Assembly (NCBI GenBank): GCA_035235625.1
Contig: CP141148.1
Span: forward strand, 29,265,057-29,329,056
DNA length: 64,000 nt
Direction: 5' to 3'
DNA from: Saururus chinensis
Lineage: Eukaryota > Streptophyta > Magnoliopsida > Piperales > Saururaceae
Positions within the stretch are counted from its first letter, which is position 1. Every line of letters starts with the position of its first letter. Made by a program: the position numbers and the translations under genes. This document shows, piece by piece, positions 23,601 through 35,599 of this stretch. Under the pieces are notes generated by a model that did no database searches, was not told where the DNA came from, and was given only the letters and a program-made list of their open reading frames with translations.

Positions 23601-25047
23601 AGCCAGTATTATCCTCATACTCAGCATCTGAGGCATGGATTTCATCTAAGTCAGGTTCATAGATTTGTTCATCCATGTCATTCTCATCATTGACCTCTTT
23701 ATGTTCACCCTTATAAAGAGTTTGACTTGGATGATTTTTCAGCTTAGAATGGTATAGAGTGGCTACGTGACCAAGACCTTGACAGTTAAAACATTAAATA
23801 GGTCCCTTACCCTCTCTTCGCCCATGATCACTTTTGACAACATTCACATTAGGGTTGGATCTAAGGTTAAAGGGGCCTGACTGAGGCTTGCGCACAATTG
23901 GTTGAGATGACCCAACATAAGGTTTGTTTCTTGCAGGCTGTGAGGTGGTGGAGTTAGCTCTAAAATCAAGACACACTTAAGAAGATGAGGCTTAGTGACT
24001 AACTCATAGTCCTTAACAAAGGTGTAGGCTTGGTCTAAGGTGTTTATTCCACGAAGGACAAGTTCCCTCTAGAGGTCATCACTAAGGCCATTCATAAACC
24101 TACATAAGGTGGCTTGCTCTTCCTCAACAATTCTACAGTGTACCTTGTACTCTTCAAACTTTGAAACATACTCTAGAGCTTATTTACTCCCTTGTCTGAG
24201 GTTGTTATATTTAAAAATCATGTCACCTCTATGGGATTTGGGTAGGTAGTTTTCAGTTAATTTCATTTTCATGTAACCCTAATCAGTGATAGGAGGTTCA
24301 CGTCTCATGATCATCAATTGTTCAACATCCTCCCAAAACAGTTTTGCACATCCAACCAACTTCATTTTAGCAAACTTCACTTTCCTTTCCTCTGACAAAC
24401 TATACCACTCAAAAAAGTGTTTCATCTCACGTAACCAGTCTACAAAGGGAGTGGGATCTAGGCGATCATCAAAAGAGGGTGCCTCAATCTTAATGCTTCT
24501 AATGGCTCTCTCATCTAGGTCACGTGGCTCTACTTGGTATGGATGACTATGGTTTGGAGTGTAACCTTGTTATGGGTAGCTTGGGTATGTCCTTGACCAA
24601 ATCATAGGTTTGGGTTACCTTGTTGTATTTGATGGTGAGGTGTAGAGGCATCATTGTCAGCATTCTCTTCTGTCATGTGAGACGACTCTCCTATACCGTG
24701 ATGGGTCATCCTATATGACTCTTCCAAGGAATCTACACAGGCACGTGTAGTAGCATTATTATGCTCTAATTTGTCAAACCTATTAGTTAAATTTTGGATG
24801 GCATTAAACAAATCTTTTAAGGTAAGGTCTGGAGAGGAATCCATTTGGGATGAACTATCTGGAAGTATTGTTCTGAAACGCAAATGCATACAATGTTATG
24901 CAGACCTTTTTTTTTAAGTTTTTGTGTGCATAATATAAATTCCTAATTAATGAAGACAGAAAGTGCCTAAAACTAACATATAGACATATTGTTTTTTGGT
25001 TTTTTTGAACAAATATGAAAATTGTGATAAACCTAAATGCCTAGCCT

Positions 25048-25065
25048 GACCGGCATGGGCCACCA
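25048..25065 (-). other. Primer-binding site, tRNA-Ile(AAU)-like
   Basis: On the minus strand, five bases inside the 5' LTR, the sequence reads TGGTGGCCCATGCCGGTC. From my memory of the plant tRNA-Ile(AAU) 3' end (GACCTGCATGGGCCACCA), 17 of 18 bases pair. Many plant gypsy elements use initiator tRNA-Met instead. The assignment rests on recalled tRNA sequence. Confidence 0.7.
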
Positions 25066-25069
25066 AAGA

Positions 25070-27422
25070 TGATGCAGGACAACTAATAAAACCCTCATTG
25101 AGATCCAACAACTAATTGGGCAAATACTGAAAATATAAATTCTAAACCAATTAAAGTAGGATGAGATAAAGCATTTAATCAGCAAGTGATAATATCAGTA
25201 GATTATGGGCACAATCTCTATAGAGCTAGACACATCATTAGCACAGGTTTGAGAAATTAAGAAACTTATGGTAGGTTAGGCAGTAACAACTGGGGTATAA
25301 AAATAGAATATAGGTTGTAATTTAAAAAATAAACACTTAATGGGCCTACTAGGCTTAAAATAAACATAAATCCACCACTACCCACACTTACAATTAAAGT
25401 TAGGCTTGATCCTATTGAAGACGACTAAATAATTACCAACAAAGAAGTGGGCTAACTTATCTTATTATGATGGGGACAAGAAACCAATAAATTGGGATGA
25501 GAAATTAGAATCCAGGAACTCTTGCGGCAAAGCTCTATTTGTCCAAGTGAGGTCTTCTCCTTTGGGATTTGATTGTTGTCTTCAACAACAATCAAATCCC
25601 ACCATATGCAGCACTGGTGGCCTGGAATTAGCACCAGGATGTGGTTGGGGTCAGTGATGTTACATCCAAACCAAATTATGAAGAAGTCAAATTCAGATTT
25701 GTTTTACTTGCCAATTATAGTAGATAAGGTCGATCTACAGGGAAAGCCTTGTGCAACAAAGAAAATTGTTACAAAAAAGTAGAGGAAAGAAAAACTAAGA
25801 AAGAGTAGAAAAGTATTAAGACAGTAAAGAGTTAAAAAATCAAGATGAGAAAACAGTAAGGCATTAAAGATCATTGTAACATCTAATGATGTTCTTCATT
25901 TATCATGTTATCTCAGTTAAAATCGAATAAAGATTCTATCTAACCAGAAGATATGAACATTAAAATTGAAATTAAAGATAAAAAATACTTTGGATAGATG
26001 AAGGATACAAATAATTATCTCTTAAAGATTTCTATGTATCCAAATCACAAAAGATCAAAAAGAAGACTCTTAAAACATCTTATGTATCCAAATCACAAAC
26101 AAACAAGACAAAGAACAATATTAAATAAAAATTACTTCAACTAATCAAAACTTACTTCAAACCATTGATGAAACATGAATAGAACTCCATTAGATTGTTA
26201 TAAATCACCTCTAGCCTTAGCTTGAGAGCTTAGAAAGCCACTACAATAAAACTAAAAATAAAAATATAAAAGAATAGAAGAAAAATAAGGGAATAGAGCT
26301 CCAAAGAGGAGAGGATGATGCCTCTATCACATCCACCCCTCTATTTATTTTAATAGAAGGGGTTGCTTCAAAGGGGAAAGTCAAATCATATATCTAAATT
26401 GCATCCTAATTAATTGCCTGATTGGTTGATTCTTTGGCAATGATTAGATTCTAAATCAATTAAATATTTAGCAAATAAATATCTTTGAATCTTCCTTTAG
26501 TTATCTAATCAGCCTCATTGTCTTTCCTTATGTGTATCAATCATAATCAATGAAAAGATTCTCCATGTGCTAGTCTTGGGTTAGTTAACTAGCTGTCCCT
26601 TTGCATGTCAAATTTGACCTACAAATATTTAGAATTTCTTCTTGAAATAACAAATATAGCCATGAAAGTCTTCTTGCTAATGCCACCAGAATCGTATCAA
26701 TCTGAGTTATACATAGAGAGATGTGGTTGAAATACTAAGGCTATGTCAATCTGTCCAAATCAGCTTCTTTCCTAATTTAGTTCTCTTGATGTAAATCTTA
26801 AATCTAACGGGTCCACAAGGTTGTGTTTGACCATTCCATGTATGTTTAGACCATTAAGAGCTCATTCTTAACTTTTAAATAGCTTTGGGTAATTGAGTTT
26901 CACTTCCTCTTCCAGTTAGATCTTGTTTAGACATGTAAACTCAATTAAGGTCCAATTAACCTATTCAAAATATAAATAGCCCAAATTAGTAATGACTTAA
27001 CACAAAATAGGATTGCAATTTAAAATTTAAAAATATTTTATTGAACATTATTTCATTGCATCAATTAGCACCAACGAGGCACAAAATATGTTCACAATTT
27101 TTCTAGAGAATCATAGGTATCCATTGATGAAAGCATAAGCCATTAAATAGACATACATACAGTCTTAAATAAGAAACTTACAATCAATGGAAAGTCCCCT
27201 AAAACAAGAAACTCCTAACAATAAGATTCTTAAAATAAGAAACTCCTAAAACTAGAAGATTCCTAAAACAAGTAATTAACTAATAAAGGATTTCTACAAC
27301 AATAAATTACTTAATACAAATACTCTAAATAAAGACCACAATAAAATCCCAAAAACTACTTGAAAGCATGAGTTTTCTTTTGGCGGCATGTATATACTTG
27401 CATAGGTCTAGTGTCTACACCA
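25070..27422 (-). repeat. 5' LTR of the chromovirus-type element, enlarged by nested solo LTR
   Basis: It is colinear with the other LTR at 25070-25654 and 27064-27422. Removing the nested insertion leaves about 944 bp, close to the 951 bp partner. Confidence 0.88.
25655..27063. repeat. Nested solo LTR-like insertion (1.4 kb)
   Basis: The insertion starts TGATGTTACATCC and ends CATTGCATCA, with TG...CA ends and inverted TGATG/CATCA termini. The interrupted LTR provides the empty site. The flanks GTCAG and ATTAG are a plausible diverged 5-bp duplication. No coding sequence is present. Length and ends fit a solo LTR of an unidentified retrotransposon. Confidence 0.6.
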
Positions 27423-27515
27423 GTTCTTGTTAATTCATCAAGAATTTATTTTATGGGACCTGAGTTTGAAACCTCAAACTATATGGTCAATCATTATTCA
27501 GATTTGCATATTAGA
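27423..27515 (+). pseudogene. RDR2-like pseudogene copy 1, 3' continuation
   Basis: After the target duplication GTTCT the RDR2-like frame continues as LVNSSRIYFMGPEFETSN (compare YVTPSKIYLLGPELETAN in Arabidopsis RDR2) and stops matching near 27510. There, relative to copy 3 at 63265-63640, about 290 bases are missing between two ATTCA repeats. Confidence 0.7.
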
Positions 27516-29353
27516 TAAGTTTATCTAATAGCTTGACATGTCCCAATCCTTAATATAATAGACCTCTGTAGAAGATTTTAATTATAGTATCTAATAATAG
27601 GGCCTCATAAAAAATGTCACCACGAAGCCTTAGATAATTCAATGACTCAATTGCTCTATGATAAGTTCATTTGCTCTACTATCTTTTTACCTTAAGGAGT
27701 GAGATATTGTTTGTCTATCATGTTGGATCTTTCTCAAATAGGGTATTTGTATTGGGTTTGTCATAATTTACATTCTGGTGGTGACAAAAGAGGGGGCCAA
27801 ATTGAGGGAAGACATCCTTCTAGAGTAGTGGCAAGCTTGTCATGACATAGCACCTTCTTTCCAAAATTAAACTTATGGTGATTATTTTCAGACTGATGAT
27901 AAGTTAATCGTCCTGTTGCATTTGCTTTGTTTAGTATAAATAATGCTAAATGACGTGGGGTGCACCAAACAGGATATGAGTTCATTCATTGTTGGATGTT
28001 AATATGATCCATTTTTCTTCCTAAGTTGTTGCTTGGCCTCTTCATTGATAAAATAAATTATGAACATGTAATAAGCTAGTTTCCAAAAAATATTACCAAT
28101 TGGAAACAGATGTAGCCTTATTTGTGTGAGAATCAAAAAATGCTAAAAAATGACTTGGAAACCATCATGAGACTGTACAGACTCTAATCATTGTGAGCAA
28201 AAGGTGCTTGAGAGAAATGATGATATTTTTTTAAAAAAAAGGAGAAAAGTGTGAGGAAGAAGTAATAAAAGAAGATCTTAGGAGAGATAATGATATGTTA
28301 TAATTAGTATTTCTTCCCCGTGTTGAATTTTTGTCCAATATAAACCATTGAATTACTTATGATAAAAGCTCTTACTTAGATCCTATGATAACACTCATTT
28401 TTCGATATATCATGAAGAACTATTGGCATCTTGCTTACTTGAATTCGTGAGAGCAATTTCATCAAACTAAGATTATTTTTTTAGCTCAATCATTATACTA
28501 GGATTGTTAAGCAACTAATATCAATATTGACAAGACTATTCTTTCTACTTCTGTATGACTAACAATGCATGCAGCCATTTTTTGGCATCCAAATATTAAA
28601 ACTAATATTAATGATGGGAATAGGTATATAGATGATCTTTTTAACCTGGCATTGTACTTGGTAGAATGTATGGTATGTTGGAGCTAATTGTTTATTATTC
28701 CCCATGACTTTTGTTATTTATGCATACAAGTGACATACAAGCCAAAGCAAGGCCATACCTGTCATACTGCAAAGCCTCAACCTAGAGAAGGACTTTTGAT
28801 AAAAATTTGTAACCCACCTGCAATACCCAGAAAACTTCCAAAAAATATTTTATTATGAGAAGTTTGTATTCAATAAGATTTGAAAATGTGGGAAAACAAC
28901 TGGAAATTTCTTTACAAGGTTTTTGTTGAGCTTGTTCATGCAATAGAGGAGGGAAAGTCTACGTTTATACCTTCATGTATTTTGTCTATTTTGATGTAAT
29001 TTGATTTATTTTTTTCACTTTTTGTAATTTTCTTCAAACTTTCATGCAGGATTTTATATGTACTTTGTCATATAACGTTTGAGCTATTATTTGACTTCAA
29101 CTAGTCAAATGCATAATGTGAACCACTTATTCTCTTTGGATTAGTGATTTTTTATGAAAGTTAATTTCTAATGTTCATGTTGTTGTTATTTAAATAATTT
29201 TATTTAGTATATAATTTCTTTCATGATTTTGAAGGCCTCCATGTATACTTCATTTATTTTAATTTTAAATTACATATATTTTAATTTAATTGAAGTTGGC
29301 TTTGTTTTGACATAGAGGAGAATCATCAATTTGCTCAATGCTATATACTTGAA
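27516..29353. other. AT-rich sequence between RDR2 remnant and FAR1-like gene
   Basis: 27510-27660 matches 63640-63790. The rest contains no recognisable gene, only short open frames. It may hold the upstream region or first introns of the FAR1-like gene at 29354. Confidence 0.5.
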
Positions 29354-31510
29354 ATGGAAGATTTAAAAAATGATCCAAGTAAATCTAGTATTTTTGAAGA
29401 AGGAAATTCAGGGGAGACTTGGGACCAAAAGTTGGCATGTTATTTCCTTTTGAACATGATGCATATGAATTTTACAATATATGTGTAAGAAAAGTAGGGT
29501 TTAGAATTCGTCAATCTAGTTCCCGCACAAATACAAAAGGTGAAAGGACATACAGAAAGTTTTGTTGTTCCAAAGAACGTAAGCACCAAGTGGATAAGCG
29601 ACGGATAAATTCACATAATTCTCAACTAGAAACAAGAGTTGGATGCAAAGCCCATTTGGTCATTAATTTGCAAAAAAATGATACATGGTGTGTTCGAACT
29701 TTTGAAGGGAAATATAACCACAAGGTCACAAACCAAGACTATGTTCACAGGTTAAGATCACAAAAGAGAATGTCCATTATCCAAGCAGACATAGCAGATA
29801 GCTCCGGTATACGCCCAAGGGAGCAGTTGAATACATGGCTAAGCAAGTAGGGGGTTTTGAGAACCTTGGTTTTCGTCATGAGGACTATAATAATTATCTA
29901 TGTACAAAACGTTAAAAAGCAATCAAAATGGGAGATGCAATAGCCTTAATGAAGTATTTGAAAGAGAGATGCAATCAAAACTCATCATTTGCATATGACA
30001 TGCAATTTGACGAAGAAGCTAAAATAACAAATATTTTTTGGGTTGATCCAATTTTAATTATGGATTATCATCATTTTGGGGATGTTATGTGTTTTGACAC
30101 TACATATAGGATGAACAAATACAATCACCCATTTGGTATTTTTGTTGGTCTAAATCATAACAAAATGACCATTATCTTTGGTGCTACTTTATTGTATGAT
30201 GAAACAATTCAGAGTTTTAAGTGGTTGTTCAATACATTCATTGGCATCATGGGTAGTAAACAATCAAAGACAATTTTAACTGATCAAGATAAGGCAATGG
30301 AAAATGCAATAGCTTCAGTTTTGCCACAAATTCATCATCGTATATGTATGTGGCATATGTACTGAAATGCTTGTAAGCACCTTAGCATCATGTTTAATTT
30401 GGTTATTAATGGTAAGAAGCCATTTACACAAGATTTCAGTAAATGTATATAAGATGAGGAGGATGAGGAAGAATTCTTTAAGGCATGGGAAAAGATGTTT
30501 ACTAAGTATAATCTTCATGGAAATGAATGGTTAGAAAGGTTAATTAAAGAAAGAGAAAAGTGGGAAATAGTTTATGGGCGACATATGTTCACAGGGGACA
30601 TGAAATCTACACAAAGGAGTGAAAGCATGAATGGTGTTTTGAGAGGATACTTGAAATCTGAGCATAATTTATATAGATTCTTTTAACATTATGAGAGGCT
30701 TATTGCTAATAGGCGTTGTAAAGAAGGGAATGCTGAATTTAAGATGAAATATTGTGTACCACTTATGACTATGAATTCTCGTATCTTAAAGTATGCAATA
30801 ATCACATTTACTCCAATAATCTTCAAGATGATTGAAAGGGATTGTTTGAATTGTATTGTCATAGAAGTTGTTGATGACGGTGTAGAGAAGAAGTGCACAA
30901 TTGAGATGGATCAATCACAATGCAGACATATAGTCAAGTATGACCCTTCAAACAATGCAGTTGATTGTAGTTGTAAGAAGTTCAATTTTGTTGGTGTCTT
31001 ATGTTGCCATGCATTTAGGGTACTTGATCATTTTAGGATACTAGAGTTTCCTTCACAATGTCTTAAAAAGATGGACCAAAGAAGCATAATTTGGTAACAT
31101 TGTTCATAATCGTGGTTCTATAATTGAGGCAAATCCAAATGTTGCTATTATTAAGGCGTAATAATGAATTATGTCTTGCATTTAGAGACTTGGCATCAAA
31201 GGCAGTACTAACTGAAGAAGCAACTTTAATTGCTTTAAAACATGTGGATACAATTTTAAGAGAGGTGGAAGAGTGTAATTATCGAGTACTTTTAGAACAA
31301 GTTGATGATGTTACATCACAAGGTAAAGTTGGTGAAAATGTTAATATTTCAAGTACTAAGAATATGTCTTACAGTGAAAGTGACCAAAAATAACACATTG
31401 ACTTGAATGATACTGCTACTTCTCCACTTGTTAAGGGATTTAAAGTAAGAGGAGGAAAGCGTGGTGGTCAGAGGTTAAAAAGTTATCTTGAAAGGTCTAA
31501 AAAGAATAAA
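29354..31510 (+). pseudogene. FAR1/FHY3-family or MULE transposase-like gene, decayed
   Basis: A likely start at 29354 reads MEDLKNDPSKSS. The FAR1 DNA-binding domain follows at 29419-29850 (GPKVGMLFPFEHDAYEFYN, then VGFRIRQSSSRTN). The MULE-type DDE transposase domain is at 29928-30680 (FGDVMCFDTTYRMNKYNHPF; ILTDQDKAMENAI; CMWHMY; STQRSESMNGVL). A SWIM zinc finger lies at 30950-31020 (DCSCKKFNFVGVLCCHAFRVL), and a tail runs to about 31510. The order is that of FAR1-related sequences, which act as transcription factors, and of Jittery-type MULE transposases. Frameshifts lie near 29413 and 29820. Stop codons lie at 29914, 30362, 30449 and 30684, with another frame loss near 31095. No terminal inverted repeats were found, so host pseudogene and dead MULE remain alternatives. 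Confidence 0.82.
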
Positions 31511-31559
31511 ATTATTTACAAAAATATAGCCACTAATTAAATATGGATAATTGTGGCCA

Positions 31560-32378
31560 AGCTTTACAGGTATTATGTTTTATTGGCACTTGAATGTTAT
31601 ACTAGCCATGCAGATTTTCTAACATGTTTTTTGTCATAGGAATCAAACTATGGAGATCCAAGTAATGATATTTAAACTCAACTCAATTCCCAATATGTGT
31701 CTTCTTCACTTGACCAATTGCCCTTGACGATAAGTGAGCAATATGGATGTAGCATGATGCAACTACTTATGGTAAAATATATTTTTTTTTCATTTTGGAG
31801 AGCTCATCATGTTATATTTATATAAATGTATTACATTAGATAAACAATTTGTAGCTCCAAGATGGTTCTGCTCACCCTAGGGATTTGATTAATAACAACT
31901 CCTCCTTAAGCCAGATATATTACAATACATAATTTGAGGTACTTCATGATAAAATAATTTGCAATTTAAGATGACTTGTATATTTGCAGGAGACACCTAC
32001 TATCATAAAAAATACAGAAGAAAGGCAACATTGCTTGGATAAAAACAACTATAGCCAAGTTAACTAGGTTTATTCTTCTATGGGCATCCAACCTATTCAG
32101 CGAGCCACAAGAAACACCCAACAAGGCACTTCATTACACTAGATGTGGAAATTAAGGCCATAATTGCTAAACTGCAATTATCGAAGATTTAGGCTTTTGT
32201 TGGAATTTTGATATTTCTACTTGATTTGAATACAAATAGAACTGCTTTGTTGTTTGTAGTTAACATGAAGTTTTGCCAGAATAGGAACATTGTATTTAGT
32301 TTGAAAATCATGAATAGATTTAACATTTATGTACTAGCTAGAAATTTTGATTTTTTACTCTACTTTTTAAGTAACCAT
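31560..32378. other. Region downstream of FAR1-like gene
   Basis: 31676-31900 matches 63795-64000 closely (CTCAACTCAATTCC, then GGTAAAATATATTTT, then GCTCATCATGTTATATTT). The remainder is AT-rich without recognisable genes. The frame at 32208-32396 has no family resemblance. Confidence 0.55.
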
Positions 32379-32463
32379 GGGTCTTGGAGGATTTGAACCT
32401 CCATCTATTAGAAATTGAGCATTGGCTCAATTCTAATTGCTCTACCAGTTGAGCTAAAGACCC
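32379..32463 (-). tRNA. tRNA-like gene with long anticodon-arm hairpin
   Basis: On the minus strand an 85-nt cloverleaf can be drawn. The acceptor stem is GGGTCTT/AAGACCC, the D arm is GCTC AACTGGTA GAGC, and the T arm is GGAGG TTCAAAT CCTCC, all fully paired. The anticodon region is ATTAG...CTAAT closing 21 bases that fold further as TTGAGC/GCTCAA. That is 14 bases more than a normal loop, so either a short intron or an odd arm is present. No clear anticodon with T33 is seen. It could be a tRNA pseudogene or an organelle-derived tRNA. Confidence 0.55.
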
Positions 32464-32533
32464 ACTTGGGGAGGAAAGAGGGAGAGAAGTCAATATTTCT
32501 TATGATCTAGTACTTCTCAAGTTCTCTGCCACA

Positions 32534-32862
32534 TTATTTCCACCCAGCTTCTGCTCTAGATAATTTATCTTGCTCTAGATAATTTATCTCGATCAACCTT
32601 GTCAGCTCTTCATTTGCTTCATTTGCCGCATCTTTTTCTAGAGTAAACTCAGTCATGTGGGGATCATGGCTTTGATCCTCCCACATATTTTGATACCTGG
32701 GATTGTATATCTGTTCATGGAAAGCAAAGGCAACCGACAGGATTTTTTGCAAAATGACTGGTTCATTTGCTCCAAAAAATCATCTGTTTCCAGTTGAGGC
32801 AAAGACAGACACCTCTGCAACTTGGAACACTCCATGGCAATGTCAACTTCCTTTGTAAGAAA
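32534..32862 (-). pseudogene. Host gene 3' exon(s), family not recognised
   Basis: After an acceptor-like CTTACAAAG near 32863, the minus strand reads EVDIAMECSKLQRCLSLPQL and EQMNQSFCKK. In another frame it continues NMWEDQSHDPHMTEFTLEKD and EELTRLIEINYLEQDK to a stop at 32534. The acidic, helix-prone composition looks like real protein. The two parts lie in different frames with no good splice between them, suggesting decay. It lies 420 bases downstream of the COG8 exon on the same strand but does not match the COG8 sequence I know. Confidence 0.4.
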
Positions 32863-33282
32863 ATTTTACATTGAGACTAAGCGCAAATATGACACCAAAT
32901 CAATTATATATGATCTAGACACTAGACCCATTGGATGAGAAACCAATAGTTGATAACGAAACCCAACGGTGTGAATCCAAAACTAACTGATACAAAGGAA
33001 AACAACTTAGGGGCCAATTCAACAACACAGAACATAGTAAATATAAATTTGCAAGATCAGCTAATTAGCTACGTTAACGATGCAACTTTTATAAGAAAAA
33101 CTTACAAATAATTTGAAATTAAAATTTACTCTTCAAAGATAGGAGGAAGCAAGCCTCAAAAATCCAATCCAGCCCCACCCAAACCTACAGCACAATATTG
33201 ACAAAGAACAGAAGGAAAAATAATTGTTAAAGAAAACACTCAGAAGCAAGATAATGATAATGACAAACACTTGTCACCTCAC

Positions 33283-33579
33283 AATGCAGAGGTCAAGAAT
33301 ATTTGATAGAGTCACGCCTTCTTTGATCCTAGGGAGGAAGTTCTTGAGTGTACTCAAGAAAGAAGCAACTTGGTGCATAGCCCAGCTAAAGAGAAGCCAA
33401 TTGTTATAGTTATCTTCATTTCCAGACTTGTCATCACTAAATAAAGCTCTGTATTGAGTAACAAAATCAAATAGGTGTGTCCTATAACAGTTGACCATTC
33501 CCTTTAGGTACTCATAGACATTCTTCTGGTCAAGATCATCCAAAACGCCCACAAGCCATGCCTCTCTGCACCTTAGAAA
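33283..33579 (-). pseudogene. COG8: COG8 exon (conserved oligomeric Golgi complex subunit 8)
   Basis: This 297-bp exon has an acceptor AACAG at 33580-33584 and a donor GTGAGG at 33277-33282. It encodes [37 protein letters not shown] and [14 protein letters not shown], ending SNILDLCI. These match plant COG8 nearly residue for residue in the middle of the protein. COG8 is part of the tethering complex for retrograde vesicles at the Golgi. Reading frame and splice sites are intact, but I could not find the neighbouring COG8 exons within several kilobases on either side. It is therefore either part of a gene with long introns or an isolated duplicated exon. I favour a fragment. Confidence 0.75.
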
Positions 33580-34395
33580 CTGTTTGAACCAAAACACTTA
33601 TACTAATGAAGTACATACAAGTAAAGAATTGAAATACTAAAAGAAAGGTATCAAAAGCAGAATTATTCTAAAGACAATACGAGTACTACTAGTATCAACC
33701 AAAAATGTTCTAGAAATTCAAGAGTTACCTGCAAACGATTTAGAATGTAAGTACTACATAACATCTAATCCACAGTGGAAGTGAAAATGGTTTATAACAG
33801 AGCCTAGATGCCATTTTGCCAACCCCATATAATTAAGGTCAGATCATTCCTGCTCCTCATTTTCTTCTTTGATTTTTCTATTCTAAACTAAGAAAGAATC
33901 AATAGGTTGCATAAATTTGACATTCTATGAGATCACAAACAAGAAATAGTAACTTTGGCTTTTATCTATGGCAAACTTGTCCCAGAAAAAAAAAAAAACC
34001 TATATATTAGATTGAAGCTTCTGAAGGGGCTGAGAAATAGGAGATTGAGTGATCAGCTTCACTTCAGTATAAAGGGATTGAATTATGGGAATCCTATATT
34101 TGCAAAGCACAAGTCAGTTACAATTAAATTCCGAAAATTCTAAGATGATGTCAGTAAATAAAACCATTAGTCAAAACTCACATGGGATGCATTGTGGATA
34201 GCTTAAAAACATATGCCTCTAAATCAGGGGCTTCATCATAATTTCCATTACGAACACATCAGCATAGAATGACAATGGTAAATTCTTTGAAAAAAGGTAA
34301 ATTAATGATATGTTTTACGACAGATAGCATGTAGCTTGACAATCTAACATCTAAAATGAACCACACTAGTAAATTTCTCCCAAAATAGGGGTTGA

Positions 34396-35599
34396 TTACT
34401 TGATATTAAGTGATTTATAGCTTTGCTCCATGTGAACAATAGCCTCTTTAAACTCCTCCTTTTTAGTTCTTAGTTTTTTTCCTTCAGTAGCATCCAAACC
34501 TAGTAAAAAAATTAGCATTGACAAATGTTACAACACTGAAGATCATCTAAGGCAGACACATCAGAAATAAAATAGTATCTCTTTTTTCACTGCATAGATC
34601 TTTAAACAAAAGACAGCAGATTTATCTAAGAAAATTTATTAATACCTTGCATACAGTCAAGATTTTAAATAGTATCAACTCTATATGTTAAGATTACATC
34701 TTTATCAACAACCAACAACACCTTGCATACTATTAAAAATTCATTCACAGAAAAAGTATGAAAGCCCATACCTTTTAATGGTGTAGATGAAGAGAAAAAA
34801 ATGGATAGCAAAGAGACCCAGCATGTTGGACTTAATATCTTCATTGTAGGTAGTTTAATACAAATAAATGAACTATGAAAGGTTCTTCATGATTCACTCA
34901 AGTATTAGGGAGTTCTTTTTGATTTTCGATCCCATAATCATGATTTTCAATACTTAAAATTCTAGTTATAAAGTCTTGTGGAATTTTAGAAAAATACAGT
35001 TAATGAAACCTGGATTTTAGTTTATCTTCTCCTTCTCCCCATCTCCCTCCTCTCTAAGATCTACTTGTTTGGTTCTCTGTGTTACTCCTCACCCTCTCCA
35101 TTACCTCTTTTCACCCCATCATGTTCCTGACTTTATCCCACCACTCTGTTGGATTTAGAGATGAAGTTGTATCATGGACATTCACAAAAAACTGACTTAC
35201 TAGCTGCAAAGGGAAAGTTCACCAAAACACAGTAGGAGAGATACAGGAATTCTCCTCCCGTCCACCATCTTTCCAGCCCTCCAAAAATTGTGCATTTGTA
35301 CCGTATGCATGCTAATAATAGATTGTTGTACCAAATTGTGGCAATAAGGTGCATAAAGACAACAACTGCAAAGAAAATTAGTGTAGTTCAGCAAAGTTGA
35401 CAATCAAATTATACAAATAAAATAACATACAGAAGTCATTAGTGAAGTTAACCCATAATTTCTCATGGCATTCCAGGCATCAAAATTAGTAAACAAAAGT
35501 GGAACGGGGAGAGAATAAAAGAATAAGTTTAAAGAACCTTTCCGGAGCCAAGGAATCCAATTCTTCGAGCCGAATACAGAGGCAAGACCGGTCGATCAT
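34396..35599 (-). CDS. Possible spliced host gene, family not recognised
   Basis: Three candidate exons lie on the minus strand. 35599-35538 starts ATG and reads MIDRSCLCIRLEELDSLAPE to a GTTCTT donor. 35365-35201 follows TTTCTTTGCAG and ends at a perfect GTAAGT donor, with two frames open throughout. 34499-34396 follows TTTTTTACTAG and reads DATEGKKLRTKKEEFKEAIV to SYKSLNIK and a stop. Splice signals are good, but the protein is unknown to me and exons between may be missing. It may be a pseudogene. The bounds given are those of the candidate exons. Confidence 0.3.

Larger units (their letters stand above)
19668..27422 (-). mobile_element. Ty3/gypsy chromovirus-type retrotransposon with both LTRs, broken
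   Basis: Two LTRs in direct orientation start TGATGCAGGA and end ACCA (19668-20618 and 25070-27422). They are flanked by the 5-bp duplication GTTCT (19663-19667 and 27423-27427). Minus-strand parts in order are gag-like (24889 to about 23780), protease (23427-23041, with the DSGS motif), reverse transcriptase (22939-22151, with [10 protein letters not shown]), RNase H (22154-21642), integrase-derived sequence and a C-terminal chromodomain-like segment (21507-20552, VHWRGRLEIDSTW). The right LTR is enlarged by a nested insertion. Several breaks are present and pol looks shorter than usual. LTRs differ by about 5% over their first 185 bases by eye, implying an age of a few million years at usual plant rates. 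Confidence 0.92.
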
